A stretch of 64,000 bases of DNA. Source: Kiritimatiellaceae bacterium (GTDB lineage Bacteria; Verrucomicrobiota; Kiritimatiellia; Kiritimatiellales; Tichowtungiaceae). The stretch spans positions 18,462-82,461 of the forward strand of contig JABFQY010000007.1 of the NCBI GenBank assembly GCA_013141415.1, in the 5' to 3' direction. The translations under genes and the position numbers were made by a program. Below, piece after piece: positions 1 to 6,537 of this stretch. Every line of letters starts with the position of its first letter. Within the stretch, counting starts at the first letter, position 1. The notes below the pieces were generated by a model. The model was not told the DNA's origin, did not search any database, and worked only from the letters and a program-made list of their open reading frames with translations.

Positions 1-1588
1 CGCCGCCGCTGCTGGCGTTTGTTATAGCGGACAAATTGCCGGTGATCAGAATTTTCTGACCCTGGACGAGCGGCAGAACCTGATCGTTTTTCAGCAGCGT
101 GATCGCCGACTCGGCGATTGTGCGGGCCGTCGTTTTGTGTCCGGCAAATGTGCTCATGAATGCCGGGTCTGCGGCGGGACGATCCCATGTTCCCATTTCA
201 AACAGAACCCGCAGGGTCGGCGCAATCATCGCGTCGAGCTGTTTTTCTGTGCCGGACGGGTCTTGCGCCAGCAGAGCGCGGACATGCTGACCGAAGCCTT
301 TTATTCCGGGCATGATACTGTTCTGTCCGGAACCCAGAATTTTGGTCATGTCGTCCGTTCCGTCGCCCCAGTCGCTCATGACCATTCCGGTGTAACCCAG
401 TTCGCCGCGCAGAATACCGGTCAGTAGAGCTTTGCTTTCGCCGCACTTTTCTCCGTTCAGCCAGTTGTAGGAAGACATAACAGCGCGGACATTTCCTTCC
501 TGCACGGCGGCGGCGAAGGCCGGTAGATAAATTTCGTGAAGCGTTCGCTCGTCAATGAGGGAATTGGCGCGAGTGCGGACAAACTCGTTATTGTTCGCGA
601 CGAAATGCTTAACCGTGGCGATGACTCTTTGGCTCTGAACGCCTTTAATGTGCTCTACCGCCATGCGACTGGTCAGATACGGATCTTCGCCCATGTACTC
701 AAAATTCCGTCCGCAGGTTGAAGTCCGGTAAATATTGATTCCCGGCCCCAGCAGAACGCCGGTTCCGGCGGCGCGGCATTCTTCGCCGATCGCCTTGCCC
801 ATCTCGAACGCCAGTTCCGGCTGCCAGGTGGCGGCCAGCGCAGAGGCCAGCGGAAAAGAAGTGGACTTAGTAATCGAAGAATATTCCCGTTCGATATCCG
901 GGCGCAGGTTTAGTCCGGATGTTGCATCGTTCAGCAGAACCGGCGCGAACCCGAACCGTTCCAGACCGGAAAAAAAGAAATAATTGAATCCGCCCGTCAT
1001 GCCGATCTTTTCACGGATCGTCATGCGCTTAAGTAAATCCTGCACCCGCGCTTCCGGCGCGGCGGTTTTGTTCCGGCAGACCGCATCGGACGGAACCGGC
1101 TCATAACAAAAAGGATGCTGTCCGTTGATCCGCAGATTGATCAGCTCGAACCCATTGGTGGACTCTAAGCACTGGATACGAAGTCCGATAGCGGTAACAA
1201 CCGGATCCACTTTATGAACGGTGAATTTGAATCCAAACCAGCCTTCGGATTCAGGTGGTTTAAAGTCCACCGGATGGGCAACGGGGTTCCATGTTTTTCC
1301 GTCAGCGGTCAGTTGAACCGTATAGTCGGAAGGATGGTTGGTTCCCCATTCAATTTCGACCGACCGGATCGGCCACGGGTGACTAAGGTCAACCGTGATT
1401 TCCTGTTTGCCGGTCTGTTCTGAACTCCAGGATGTCAGGCTGTCGCTGTCTAAAGCAGCCATAGGGTTGCTTCCGGGCAGCGACGACGTAGCCGTAGTCT
1501 CCGTTGCGCGGGCCGTTTGGATGGTCAGGAAGGTCGCCACAGCCGCAATGTAGCGCAAAGACCGGTGTTGGACTGACGCAAATCTCAT
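1..1588 (-). CDS. Secreted GH3 beta-glycosidase with discoidin-like N-terminal domain (C-terminus beyond the window)
   Basis: Reading the minus strand from the ATG at 1588 gives an uninterrupted frame to the window edge, so the gene is 3'-truncated only by the cut. Residues 1-28 form a signal peptide ending ARA. Residues about 30-150 resemble an F5/8 (discoidin/CBM32-like) carbohydrate-binding domain, with text such as SWSSEQTGKQEITVDLSHPW. From about 160 on it is a GH3 barrel: KHFVANN (K327-H328) and the nucleophile motif MSDWG with D406 are visible, followed by the start of the second domain (AESAITLLKND near the edge). GH3 enzymes remove terminal beta-linked glucose or xylose with retention. 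The start has a GGAG 10 nt upstream. The exact substrate cannot be read from sequence. Confidence 0.93.
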   Translation of the reverse strand, partial: MRFASVQHRSLRYIAAVATFLTIQTARATETTATSSLPGSNPMAALDSDSLTSWSSEQTGKQEITVDLSHPWPIRSVEIEWGTNHPSDYTVQLTADGKTWNPVAHPVDFKPPESEGWFGFKFTVHKVDPVVTAIGLRIQCLESTNGFELINLRINGQHPFCYEPVPSDAVCRNKTAAPEARVQDLLKRMTIREKIGMTGGFNYFFFSGLERFGFAPVLLNDATSGLNLRPDIEREYSSITKSTSFPLASALAATWQPELAFEMGKAIGEECRAAGTGVLLGPGINIYRTSTCGRNFEYMGEDPYLTSRMAVEHIKGVQSQRVIATVKHFVANNNEFVRTRANSLIDERTLHEIYLPAFAAAVQEGNVRAVMSSYNWLNGEKCGESKALLTGILRGELGYTGMVMSDWGDGTDDMTKILGSGQNSIMPGIKGFGQHVRALLAQDPSGTEKQLDAMIAPTLRVLFEMGTWDRPAADPAFMSTFAGHKTTARTIAESAITLLKNDQVLPLVQGQKILITGNLSAITNASSGG

Positions 1589-1718
1589 CTATTTGTTCTC
1601 CGGCGGCTGGTGGTGGGGAAGGTGCGTAACGAATGCCGACTATTTCAGAATTTCCGCCGGACGGAAAGGTTTGCGGTTGTTTTTGTAAATGAGTCTGGCA
1701 CCATGCGCCGCTTAATTT

Positions 1719-2810
1719 ATGGCACAGCAGCACTCAAAAATTATTCGTCATCTGTTCATTCTGATCGCAATCAGTCTGGTTGCCGCCGGATGCTGGAAGT
1801 TCCGCAGCGGCGCGCCGAAAACAGCCGCCGGGCCGGAGCACGCGGACGAACCGGCTCCGTTGCCGGGCTTGTTGTTCGGATTTCCTACGCCGCAAACCCG
1901 GCTGGACGACACGAATAATCCGGCGGTGTTCATGCCGACGGAATCCGGCAAAGTCGAATCGGCCTGGTACGGCTCAACCCGGACGCGGAAGTTCGGTAAA
2001 TATTTTCTTCCGGCGTTTCACGAAGGCGTGGACATTGCGCCGACGGCGCGCGACTCAAAGGGCCGCGCACTGGATCCGGTGTTCGCCGCCGCCGACGGAT
2101 ACGTCGGCTACATCAGCCGGGTCGGCGGCAACTCCTCGTACGGAATTTACGTCGTGCTGCTCCATAAAGACACCCTCGGCGAATACTTCACACTCTATGC
2201 CCACCTTGCTTCCGCCGCCGGGCTGAAAGAAGGCGATGCCGTGACACGCGGCACCGAAATCGGACGGATAGGCAACACCTCCACGCTGAAAATTCCGGTT
2301 CAGCGCAGCCATTTGCATTTTGAATTCGGCACCATGCTCAACGACCGGTTCAGCGGCTGGTTCCGGAAAGAAAAACTCAAACCCTTTCACGGCAACATGC
2401 ACGGCTACAACCTCGCCGGACTCAATCCGAAGGAACTGTTCCCGTACATGACCAACGGACAGCACTTTGTTTTTCAGCAATACATCACCAACTGCCCCGT
2501 CGCTTTCCGGCTGATTGTTCCGGTCGCCGGAAAGCCAGACTATTATTGCCGTTACCCGGCGCTGTGGAACGCCGGAGAAAACTTTCCCTGCGCGATAGTC
2601 GTGGACGTTTCCGAAGGCAAAGTTCCGTTGCAGGCCAGAGCGGCGACCGAAGAAGAAGCCGCATCGCTCCGGAAAAACAAGCCGCGCGTGCTGAACGCTT
2701 TCTCCGAAGTCCTCGGACGCAACGGTGCCCGTCTCATCGTCGAAAAAGACGGCCAGTGGATTCTGGGCCGCAACGGCGAGCAGTGGCTGGAAATTCTGCT
2801 CTACCGCTAA
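1719..2810 (+). CDS. M23 (LytM-type) peptidase lipoprotein
   Basis: This 363-residue protein begins with a lipoprotein signal whose lipobox VAAGC gives an acylated Cys25. The zinc-peptidase core shows HEGVD (H101, D105), YAHL and HLHFEFG near residue 200, which together are the M23 metal and catalytic set. The family cleaves peptidoglycan cross-bridges, or recruits amidases when the metal ligands are lost; here the ligands look present. The remaining C-terminal 130 residues have no family I recognise. It is transcribed alone, divergently from the GH3 gene. The Shine-Dalgarno match is weak, so the start rests mainly on the signal peptide. Confidence 0.9.
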   Translation: MAQQHSKIIRHLFILIAISLVAAGCWKFRSGAPKTAAGPEHADEPAPLPGLLFGFPTPQTRLDDTNNPAVFMPTESGKVESAWYGSTRTRKFGKYFLPAFHEGVDIAPTARDSKGRALDPVFAAADGYVGYISRVGGNSSYGIYVVLLHKDTLGEYFTLYAHLASAAGLKEGDAVTRGTEIGRIGNTSTLKIPVQRSHLHFEFGTMLNDRFSGWFRKEKLKPFHGNMHGYNLAGLNPKELFPYMTNGQHFVFQQYITNCPVAFRLIVPVAGKPDYYCRYPALWNAGENFPCAIVVDVSEGKVPLQARAATEEEAASLRKNKPRVLNAFSEVLGRNGARLIVEKDGQWILGRNGEQWLEILLYR

Positions 2811-2860
2811 AAGCGTCCTGTCGCTGGGGTCACGGAGTCGGCACGATGAGTCGAAGTATT

Positions 2861-2902
2861 GTAGCCGCGATCCATGATCGCGGAACCGAGGTCAAGGACC
2901 TC
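2861..2902. repeat. GTAG-type twin-hairpin REP, truncated copy
   Basis: It starts with GTAG, then an 8-bp stem CCGCGATC with loop CAT, an AA spacer, and a second stem CCGAGGTC that stops two bases short of its end, where the sequence joins an hsdS fragment. The same 42 bases occur in inverse orientation in the complete element at 43807-43854. The lost right foot indicates a recombination or deletion endpoint at about 2902. Confidence 0.9.
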
Positions 2903-2956
2903 CACCAGTTTCTGCTCGGCTTCAATCTCGGCGACGATGGCTTGCTGTTCCGCCTT
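2903..2956 (-). pseudogene. Fossil of the hsdS C-terminus (third copy, truncated)
   Basis: On the minus strand this reads KAEQQAIVAEIEAEQKLV, the same coiled-coil segment as in the live hsdMS gene, and is cut by the truncated REP at 2902. Many silent differences from the functional copy show it is not a recent exact duplicate. Confidence 0.85.
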
Positions 2957-2962
2957 TAGAAT

Positions 2963-3026
2963 GTAGATGCGACGCCCTCGTCGCGTTCGAATGAATGGGA
3001 AAACGCGACGAGGGCGTCGCGTCTAC
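2963..3026. repeat. GTAG-type twin-hairpin REP, 64 bp
   Basis: GTAG foot, stem ATGCGACG/CGTCGCGT with loop CCCT, 16-nt spacer, stem ACGCGACG/CGTCGCGT with loop AGGG, CTAC foot. It differs from the element at 3164-3227 by about one base. Its right foot supplies the TAG that ends the neighbouring hsdS fossil. Confidence 0.95.
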
Positions 3027-3157
3027 GTTGGACAGCCCCAGATGCGGGCGAGGGTGGTTTTGATTTTCTGCTCGAAGCGGGTGATCAGTTCGCGGTTGGC
3101 GGCCACCAGCTTTTGCTCGGCTTCAATCTCCGCTACGATCGCCTGCTGCTCCGCCTT
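3023..3157 (-). pseudogene. Fossil of the hsdS C-terminus (second copy)
   Basis: The minus strand encodes 44 codons plus TAG that match the last 43-44 residues of the live HsdMS (AEQQAIVAEIEAEQKLV to ARIWGCPT), with three amino-acid changes and many silent ones. It has no start codon and is preceded by a TAA-containing junction. The repeat period between this unit and the next is 201 bp, including the palindrome. Confidence 0.88.
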
Positions 3158-3163
3158 TAGAAT

Positions 3164-3227
3164 GTAGACGCGACGCCCTCGTCGCGTTCGAATGAATGGG
3201 AAAACGCGACGAGGGCGTCGCGTCTAC
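3164..3227. repeat. GTAG-type twin-hairpin REP, 64 bp, at the hsdMS stop codon
   Basis: GTAG, stem ACGCGACG/CGTCGCGT (loop CCCT), 16-nt spacer, stem ACGCGACG/CGTCGCGT (loop AGGG), CTAC. Bases 3224-3226 of the right foot are the complement of the TAG stop codon of hsdMS, so the element abuts and overlaps the gene's end. Confidence 0.95.
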
Positions 3228-5779
3228 GTTGGACAGCCCCAGATGCGGGCGAGGGTGGCTTGGATTTTCTGCTCGAAGCGGGTAATCAGTTCGCGGTTGG
3301 CGGACACCAGTTTTTGCTCGGCTTCGATCTCCGCGACTATCGCCTGCTGCTCCGCCAGCGGCGGCAGAGGGAATTTAATTGCACTCAGGTCGTCGGTGTT
3401 GATCTTCAGAGTGCCGTGCGCGGCGGTTTCTAAAATCTTCCGGAACTGCGGCTCTTCTTGTTTCAGCATCACCCTGAGAAACGTTGAATTGACCGACGCG
3501 TGCGGCTTCATCGCCTTTACGTCTTGGTTGAAGGCGCATGGTTTCGCGAGTTCACAGATTGGCACTCCGTTGGCGAGACCCATACCCCGAACAAGAATCA
3601 AAAGCGAACCAACGGGCGCGATTTGCGTGGCGCTTTCTTTGACAGCGGCTTTCGAAACGTGGGTTGAAGCATCCGACAACACATCGGATTTCATATCCTT
3701 GGCCGAGACCCACGGGATGTCGCCAATCCAATAGGATTCATTGGCCTTTGATGGCGTTCCACCGCTGCTGTAGCTAACGACGTTCCCCAATTCCACCATC
3801 GGCCAGTCGGGGTGGATGGGGATGTGGGGGCGGTAGTGGTCGAGGACGGCGCGGGCACCGTTGATGACTTTCTGGTAGCCCTCGATCTCCGCCACGATCT
3901 CTTTCTGTATTTCCAGCGGCGGCAGGGGGATTTCAAACTTGTTCACATTGGCGACGGTGATCATGGGAATCCCGACGCCCTCGGTAATTGTCTTGAAGTC
4001 AAACGCCTTCAGCCAGTGATATAGGAACTCAGGCAAAATTCGCTCCACGGCTGCCGTGATTGCGATGGTCGTTTGAGTGCATGTGAAGCAATCGCGATTG
4101 GGAAACTTCACCGAGCCGATTGTGCCACGCGCACCAATTACGAGAGTGTTTTTTCCAAATGACAACCGGGTTGGCTCACTGAAAGCCCACGGCTCATCTG
4201 ACGAATCGGCACTGAAGATGGCTTTCCCTTTGCCGGTCAGGTCGCCCTTGATCAGAGTTTCGCCCATTCGGACTTCCGCAATTTCCTCCAGCAAGACCCG
4301 TGGGTAGATGGAGTGCTGCGTGACGCCCTCGCGGTAGCGCTCGCCGGAGAGGTTGTAGTCGCCGTTGGCGGCGATTTTGGATTTGGGGACGATTTGGGTG
4401 TTGCTGTAGGCCGGGTCCCCTGACCCGGCGTCTGACAAGGGAACGCCGCGTGGGGGCACGCGGCCTACATCCGCAACCCCCGCCTGATTGTCGACAGGAT
4501 CCCTTGACTCGGCAACGCCGCGTGGGGGCACGCGGCCTACATTGAAATATCCTTTGAGAAACGTGGCGGCATCCGGCAGGTCGCTGCCAGCAACGGCGCG
4601 GCGCTGGGCGCCGAGGCCGTAGCCGTCGTTTTCGATTTTGACGAAGGCGATGGTGTCGGATTTTTTCGCCAGCGCTTTGTCGAGAATCAGGATGCTGGTC
4701 TTGACGCCGGAATAGGGATTGAAGCAGCCCGCCGGGAGCGAGACGACGGCGACGAGCGAATTTTCGACCAGCATCTTGCGCAGCTGTTTGTAGGCGGTCT
4801 GGCTCTGGAAGATGATCCCTTCGGGGACAATGATGGCGGCGCGTCCGGTGGGCGTGAGGTGTTCGGCCATGTAGTCCACGAAGAGCACTTCGCTGCGCTT
4901 GGCCTGAATGGAGAAACGCTTGTGCGGCTTGATGCCGCCTTTCGGCGACATGAAGGGCGGGTTGGCGAGGATGACGTCGGCGTATTCATTCCAGCGTTCT
5001 TCGGAGGTGAGGGTGTCGTACTCGACAATATGCGGGTCGGCGAAGCCGTGGAGGTAAAGGTTGACCAGCGAAAGGCGCACCATGTCGGGCGAAATGTCAT
5101 AGCCACGGAAGTTTTTGGCCATTTTGCCGCGCTCGTCGGGGGTCAGCGGTTTGGCGGACGGATTTGCCCGATTGGACGGATCGTGAGCTTTCAGGATGTG
5201 TTTGTAAGCGGAGATGAGAAAACCGGCGGTGCCGCAGGCGGGATCGAGAATCACTTCACCTTTTTTCGGCGCGATGACCTCGACCATGAAGTCGATGATG
5301 TGGCGCGGCGTGCGGAACTGTCCGGCGTCGCCCTGCGAGCCGAGGACGGAGAGCAGATATTCAAAAGCGTCGCCGAGCTTTTCGCTGTGGTCATAGGTGA
5401 ACCCGTTGATGATCTTGAGGAAACTCTTGAGCGTTTCGGGGTCGCGGTACGGCAGGTCGGCATCTTTGAGAATGTCGCGGAAGAGCGGCGGGATGCCGGG
5501 ATTCTCCGGCATTTTCGCCAGCCCTTCTTTGTAGAGGTCGCGCATTTCGTGTCCGCCGAGCGACGGGCTCATCAGCTTGGCCCAGCCGTAGCGGGCGAAC
5601 TCCTTGGTGAAGAACTTGCGCTTGCCGCCCAGCTCCTCGGCCTCGGCATCCATGTCGTCCATGAACTTGTAGATCAGGGCGATGGTAATCTGCTCCACCT
5701 GCGATTTGGGGTCGGGCACCTTGCCGACGAGAATATCGCGGGCGGTGTCGATGCGGCGTTTGGTTTCTGAGTCGAGCAT
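3224..5779 (-). CDS. Type I restriction-modification HsdM-HsdS fusion protein
   Basis: One 851-residue chain combines the adenine-N6 methyltransferase subunit and the DNA-specificity subunit. The start is ATG 5779, with AAAGGA upstream; the reading frame extends further, but that part overlaps the preceding gene. Residues 1-410 are HsdM: an N-terminal helical domain, SAM motif DPACGTAGF (D179) and catalytic NPPF (N273). Residues 414-458 are translated REP DNA, a low-complexity insert that includes GRVPPRG twice. The HsdM tail (NGDYNLSGERY) follows. From about 480 come two target-recognition domains, each ending in a coiled-coil spacer (LPPLEIQKEIVAEIE and LPPLAEQQAIVAEIE). Known HsdS subunits recognise bipartite sites with two such domains. 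The TAG stop lies in the foot of a REP. It is the last gene of the hsdR operon. Whether the insert disturbs methylation is unknown. Confidence 0.92.
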   Translation of the reverse strand: MLDSETKRRIDTARDILVGKVPDPKSQVEQITIALIYKFMDDMDAEAEELGGKRKFFTKEFARYGWAKLMSPSLGGHEMRDLYKEGLAKMPENPGIPPLFRDILKDADLPYRDPETLKSFLKIINGFTYDHSEKLGDAFEYLLSVLGSQGDAGQFRTPRHIIDFMVEVIAPKKGEVILDPACGTAGFLISAYKHILKAHDPSNRANPSAKPLTPDERGKMAKNFRGYDISPDMVRLSLVNLYLHGFADPHIVEYDTLTSEERWNEYADVILANPPFMSPKGGIKPHKRFSIQAKRSEVLFVDYMAEHLTPTGRAAIIVPEGIIFQSQTAYKQLRKMLVENSLVAVVSLPAGCFNPYSGVKTSILILDKALAKKSDTIAFVKIENDGYGLGAQRRAVAGSDLPDAATFLKGYFNVGRVPPRGVAESRDPVDNQAGVADVGRVPPRGVPLSDAGSGDPAYSNTQIVPKSKIAANGDYNLSGERYREGVTQHSIYPRVLLEEIAEVRMGETLIKGDLTGKGKAIFSADSSDEPWAFSEPTRLSFGKNTLVIGARGTIGSVKFPNRDCFTCTQTTIAITAAVERILPEFLYHWLKAFDFKTITEGVGIPMITVANVNKFEIPLPPLEIQKEIVAEIEGYQKVINGARAVLDHYRPHIPIHPDWPMVELGNVVSYSSGGTPSKANESYWIGDIPWVSAKDMKSDVLSDASTHVSKAAVKESATQIAPVGSLLILVRGMGLANGVPICELAKPCAFNQDVKAMKPHASVNSTFLRVMLKQEEPQFRKILETAAHGTLKINTDDLSAIKFPLPPLAEQQAIVAEIEAEQKLVSANRELITRFEQKIQATLARIWGCPT
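4406..4468. repeat. GTAG-type twin-hairpin REP inside hsdM coding sequence
   Basis: GTAG, stem GCCGGGTC/GACCCGGC (loop CCCT), 15-nt spacer, stem GCCGCGTG/CACGCGGC (loop GGGG), CTAC. It is fully inside the open hsdMS frame and is translated. Confidence 0.95.
4469..4540. repeat. Degenerate second REP in hsdM
   Basis: The right half (CCGCGTG GGGG CACGCGG, CCTAC foot) is intact, while the left hairpin has decayed. Together with 4406-4468 it makes a 135-bp insert of exactly 45 codons (residues 414-458) that keeps the frame open. Confidence 0.85.
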
Positions 5780-5795
5780 GGTTTCCTTTGCGGGT

Positions 5796-6524
5796 TTAAA
5801 CTTTGGCAACGCCTTTGCAGTCGGGATAGCCGGTGCAGCCCCAGAACTGCTGGCCGGCGTTTTTGCCGGATTTGGCGGTTCGCAATACCGTTGGTTTCCC
5901 GCACTGCGGACAGGCCGGGATTTTATCAGACGGTTTCGCGGCGCGTTTGGCCAGCCGGGCGGTGGCGAGCTGTTCGCTGTAGCCGCCGCCTTCGATAAAC
6001 TGCGCTTCGAGCGCGGCAATCTGCTGGTCGAGCAGGTAATTGGCCTGGTTAATCAGGCAAATCAAGGCATTGGCCCGCACGGCGGAGTCGGCGTGCTCCA
6101 GCCAGGGCGCGTAAAGCGCCCACCTTGCCTGATCTGACAGATCAGTCAGATTGGACTGATCGGGCGAATCCTGTTTGAAATTGCGGGGGACATTGCGCAC
6201 GGCCAGCGCTTCGGGGCTGTCGGGGTTCCACTTCGTGAGACGGCGATGGCGCAGGAAGTCTTCGTAGTCGAGCAGGAGTTCTTCGAGGCTGGCGCGGGCG
6301 ACGTTCACCAGCCGGAGTTCGGTTTGCGAAGAGGTTGCGGCGGCGCGGCTGCCTTCGGCGATGTTCTGCCGTCCGGAGCGGGCGGCCTGCACCATCTGAT
6401 CCACCGTGCGGGAGCGCGGGTCGAGAAACTTTTCGCAGAACCAGACGGTGGCATCATAGATCACGGTAGAGGTTTGAAAACTGCATGTCTCCCGGTAGCC
6501 GCCGCTGGGTCGTATTTTCGCCAT
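5796..6524 (-). CDS. Four-helix-bundle protein with C-terminal zinc ribbon
   Basis: This 242-residue protein starts at ATG 6524, with GAGGA about 10 nt upstream. The N-terminal half resembles the four-helix-bundle family related to 23S rRNA intervening-sequence proteins (QMVQAARSGRQNIAEGS, ELRLVNVARASLEELLLDYEDFL). The C-terminus has CPQCGKPTVLRTAKSGKNAG followed by FWGCTGYPDC, a topoisomerase-type four-cysteine zinc ribbon. It lies 13 bp after hsdR and 16 bp before hsdMS, so it is co-transcribed with the restriction system. A short in-frame tract near residues 140-155 (QSNLTDLSDQ), encoded by repeated GATCTG/CAGATC words, looks like a small repeat insertion. No function is established; association with DNA or RNA is plausible from the ribbon. 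Confidence 0.8.
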   Translation of the reverse strand: MAKIRPSGGYRETCSFQTSTVIYDATVWFCEKFLDPRSRTVDQMVQAARSGRQNIAEGSRAAATSSQTELRLVNVARASLEELLLDYEDFLRHRRLTKWNPDSPEALAVRNVPRNFKQDSPDQSNLTDLSDQARWALYAPWLEHADSAVRANALICLINQANYLLDQQIAALEAQFIEGGGYSEQLATARLAKRAAKPSDKIPACPQCGKPTVLRTAKSGKNAGQQFWGCTGYPDCKGVAKV

Positions 6525-6537
6525 AGTCGTTATTCCT

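Noticed and set aside
2861..3227. CRISPR array
   Set aside because: Only two to three units, and the 'spacers' are copies of a gene end. The palindromes fit REP architecture, and no cas genes are present.
3192..3734. Plus-strand frame across the hsdS tail and REP
   Set aside because: Antisense to the second target-recognition domain; it only stays open because of base composition.
4859..5770. Long open frame on the plus strand opposite hsdM (303 codons)
   Set aside because: It is the antisense shadow of a well-supported methyltransferase gene; no family motifs or ribosome binding site.
5780..6019. Upstream extension of hsdMS by 80 codons
   Set aside because: Overlaps the zinc-ribbon end of the four-helix gene, has no HsdM similarity, and ATG 5779 has a good Shine-Dalgarno.
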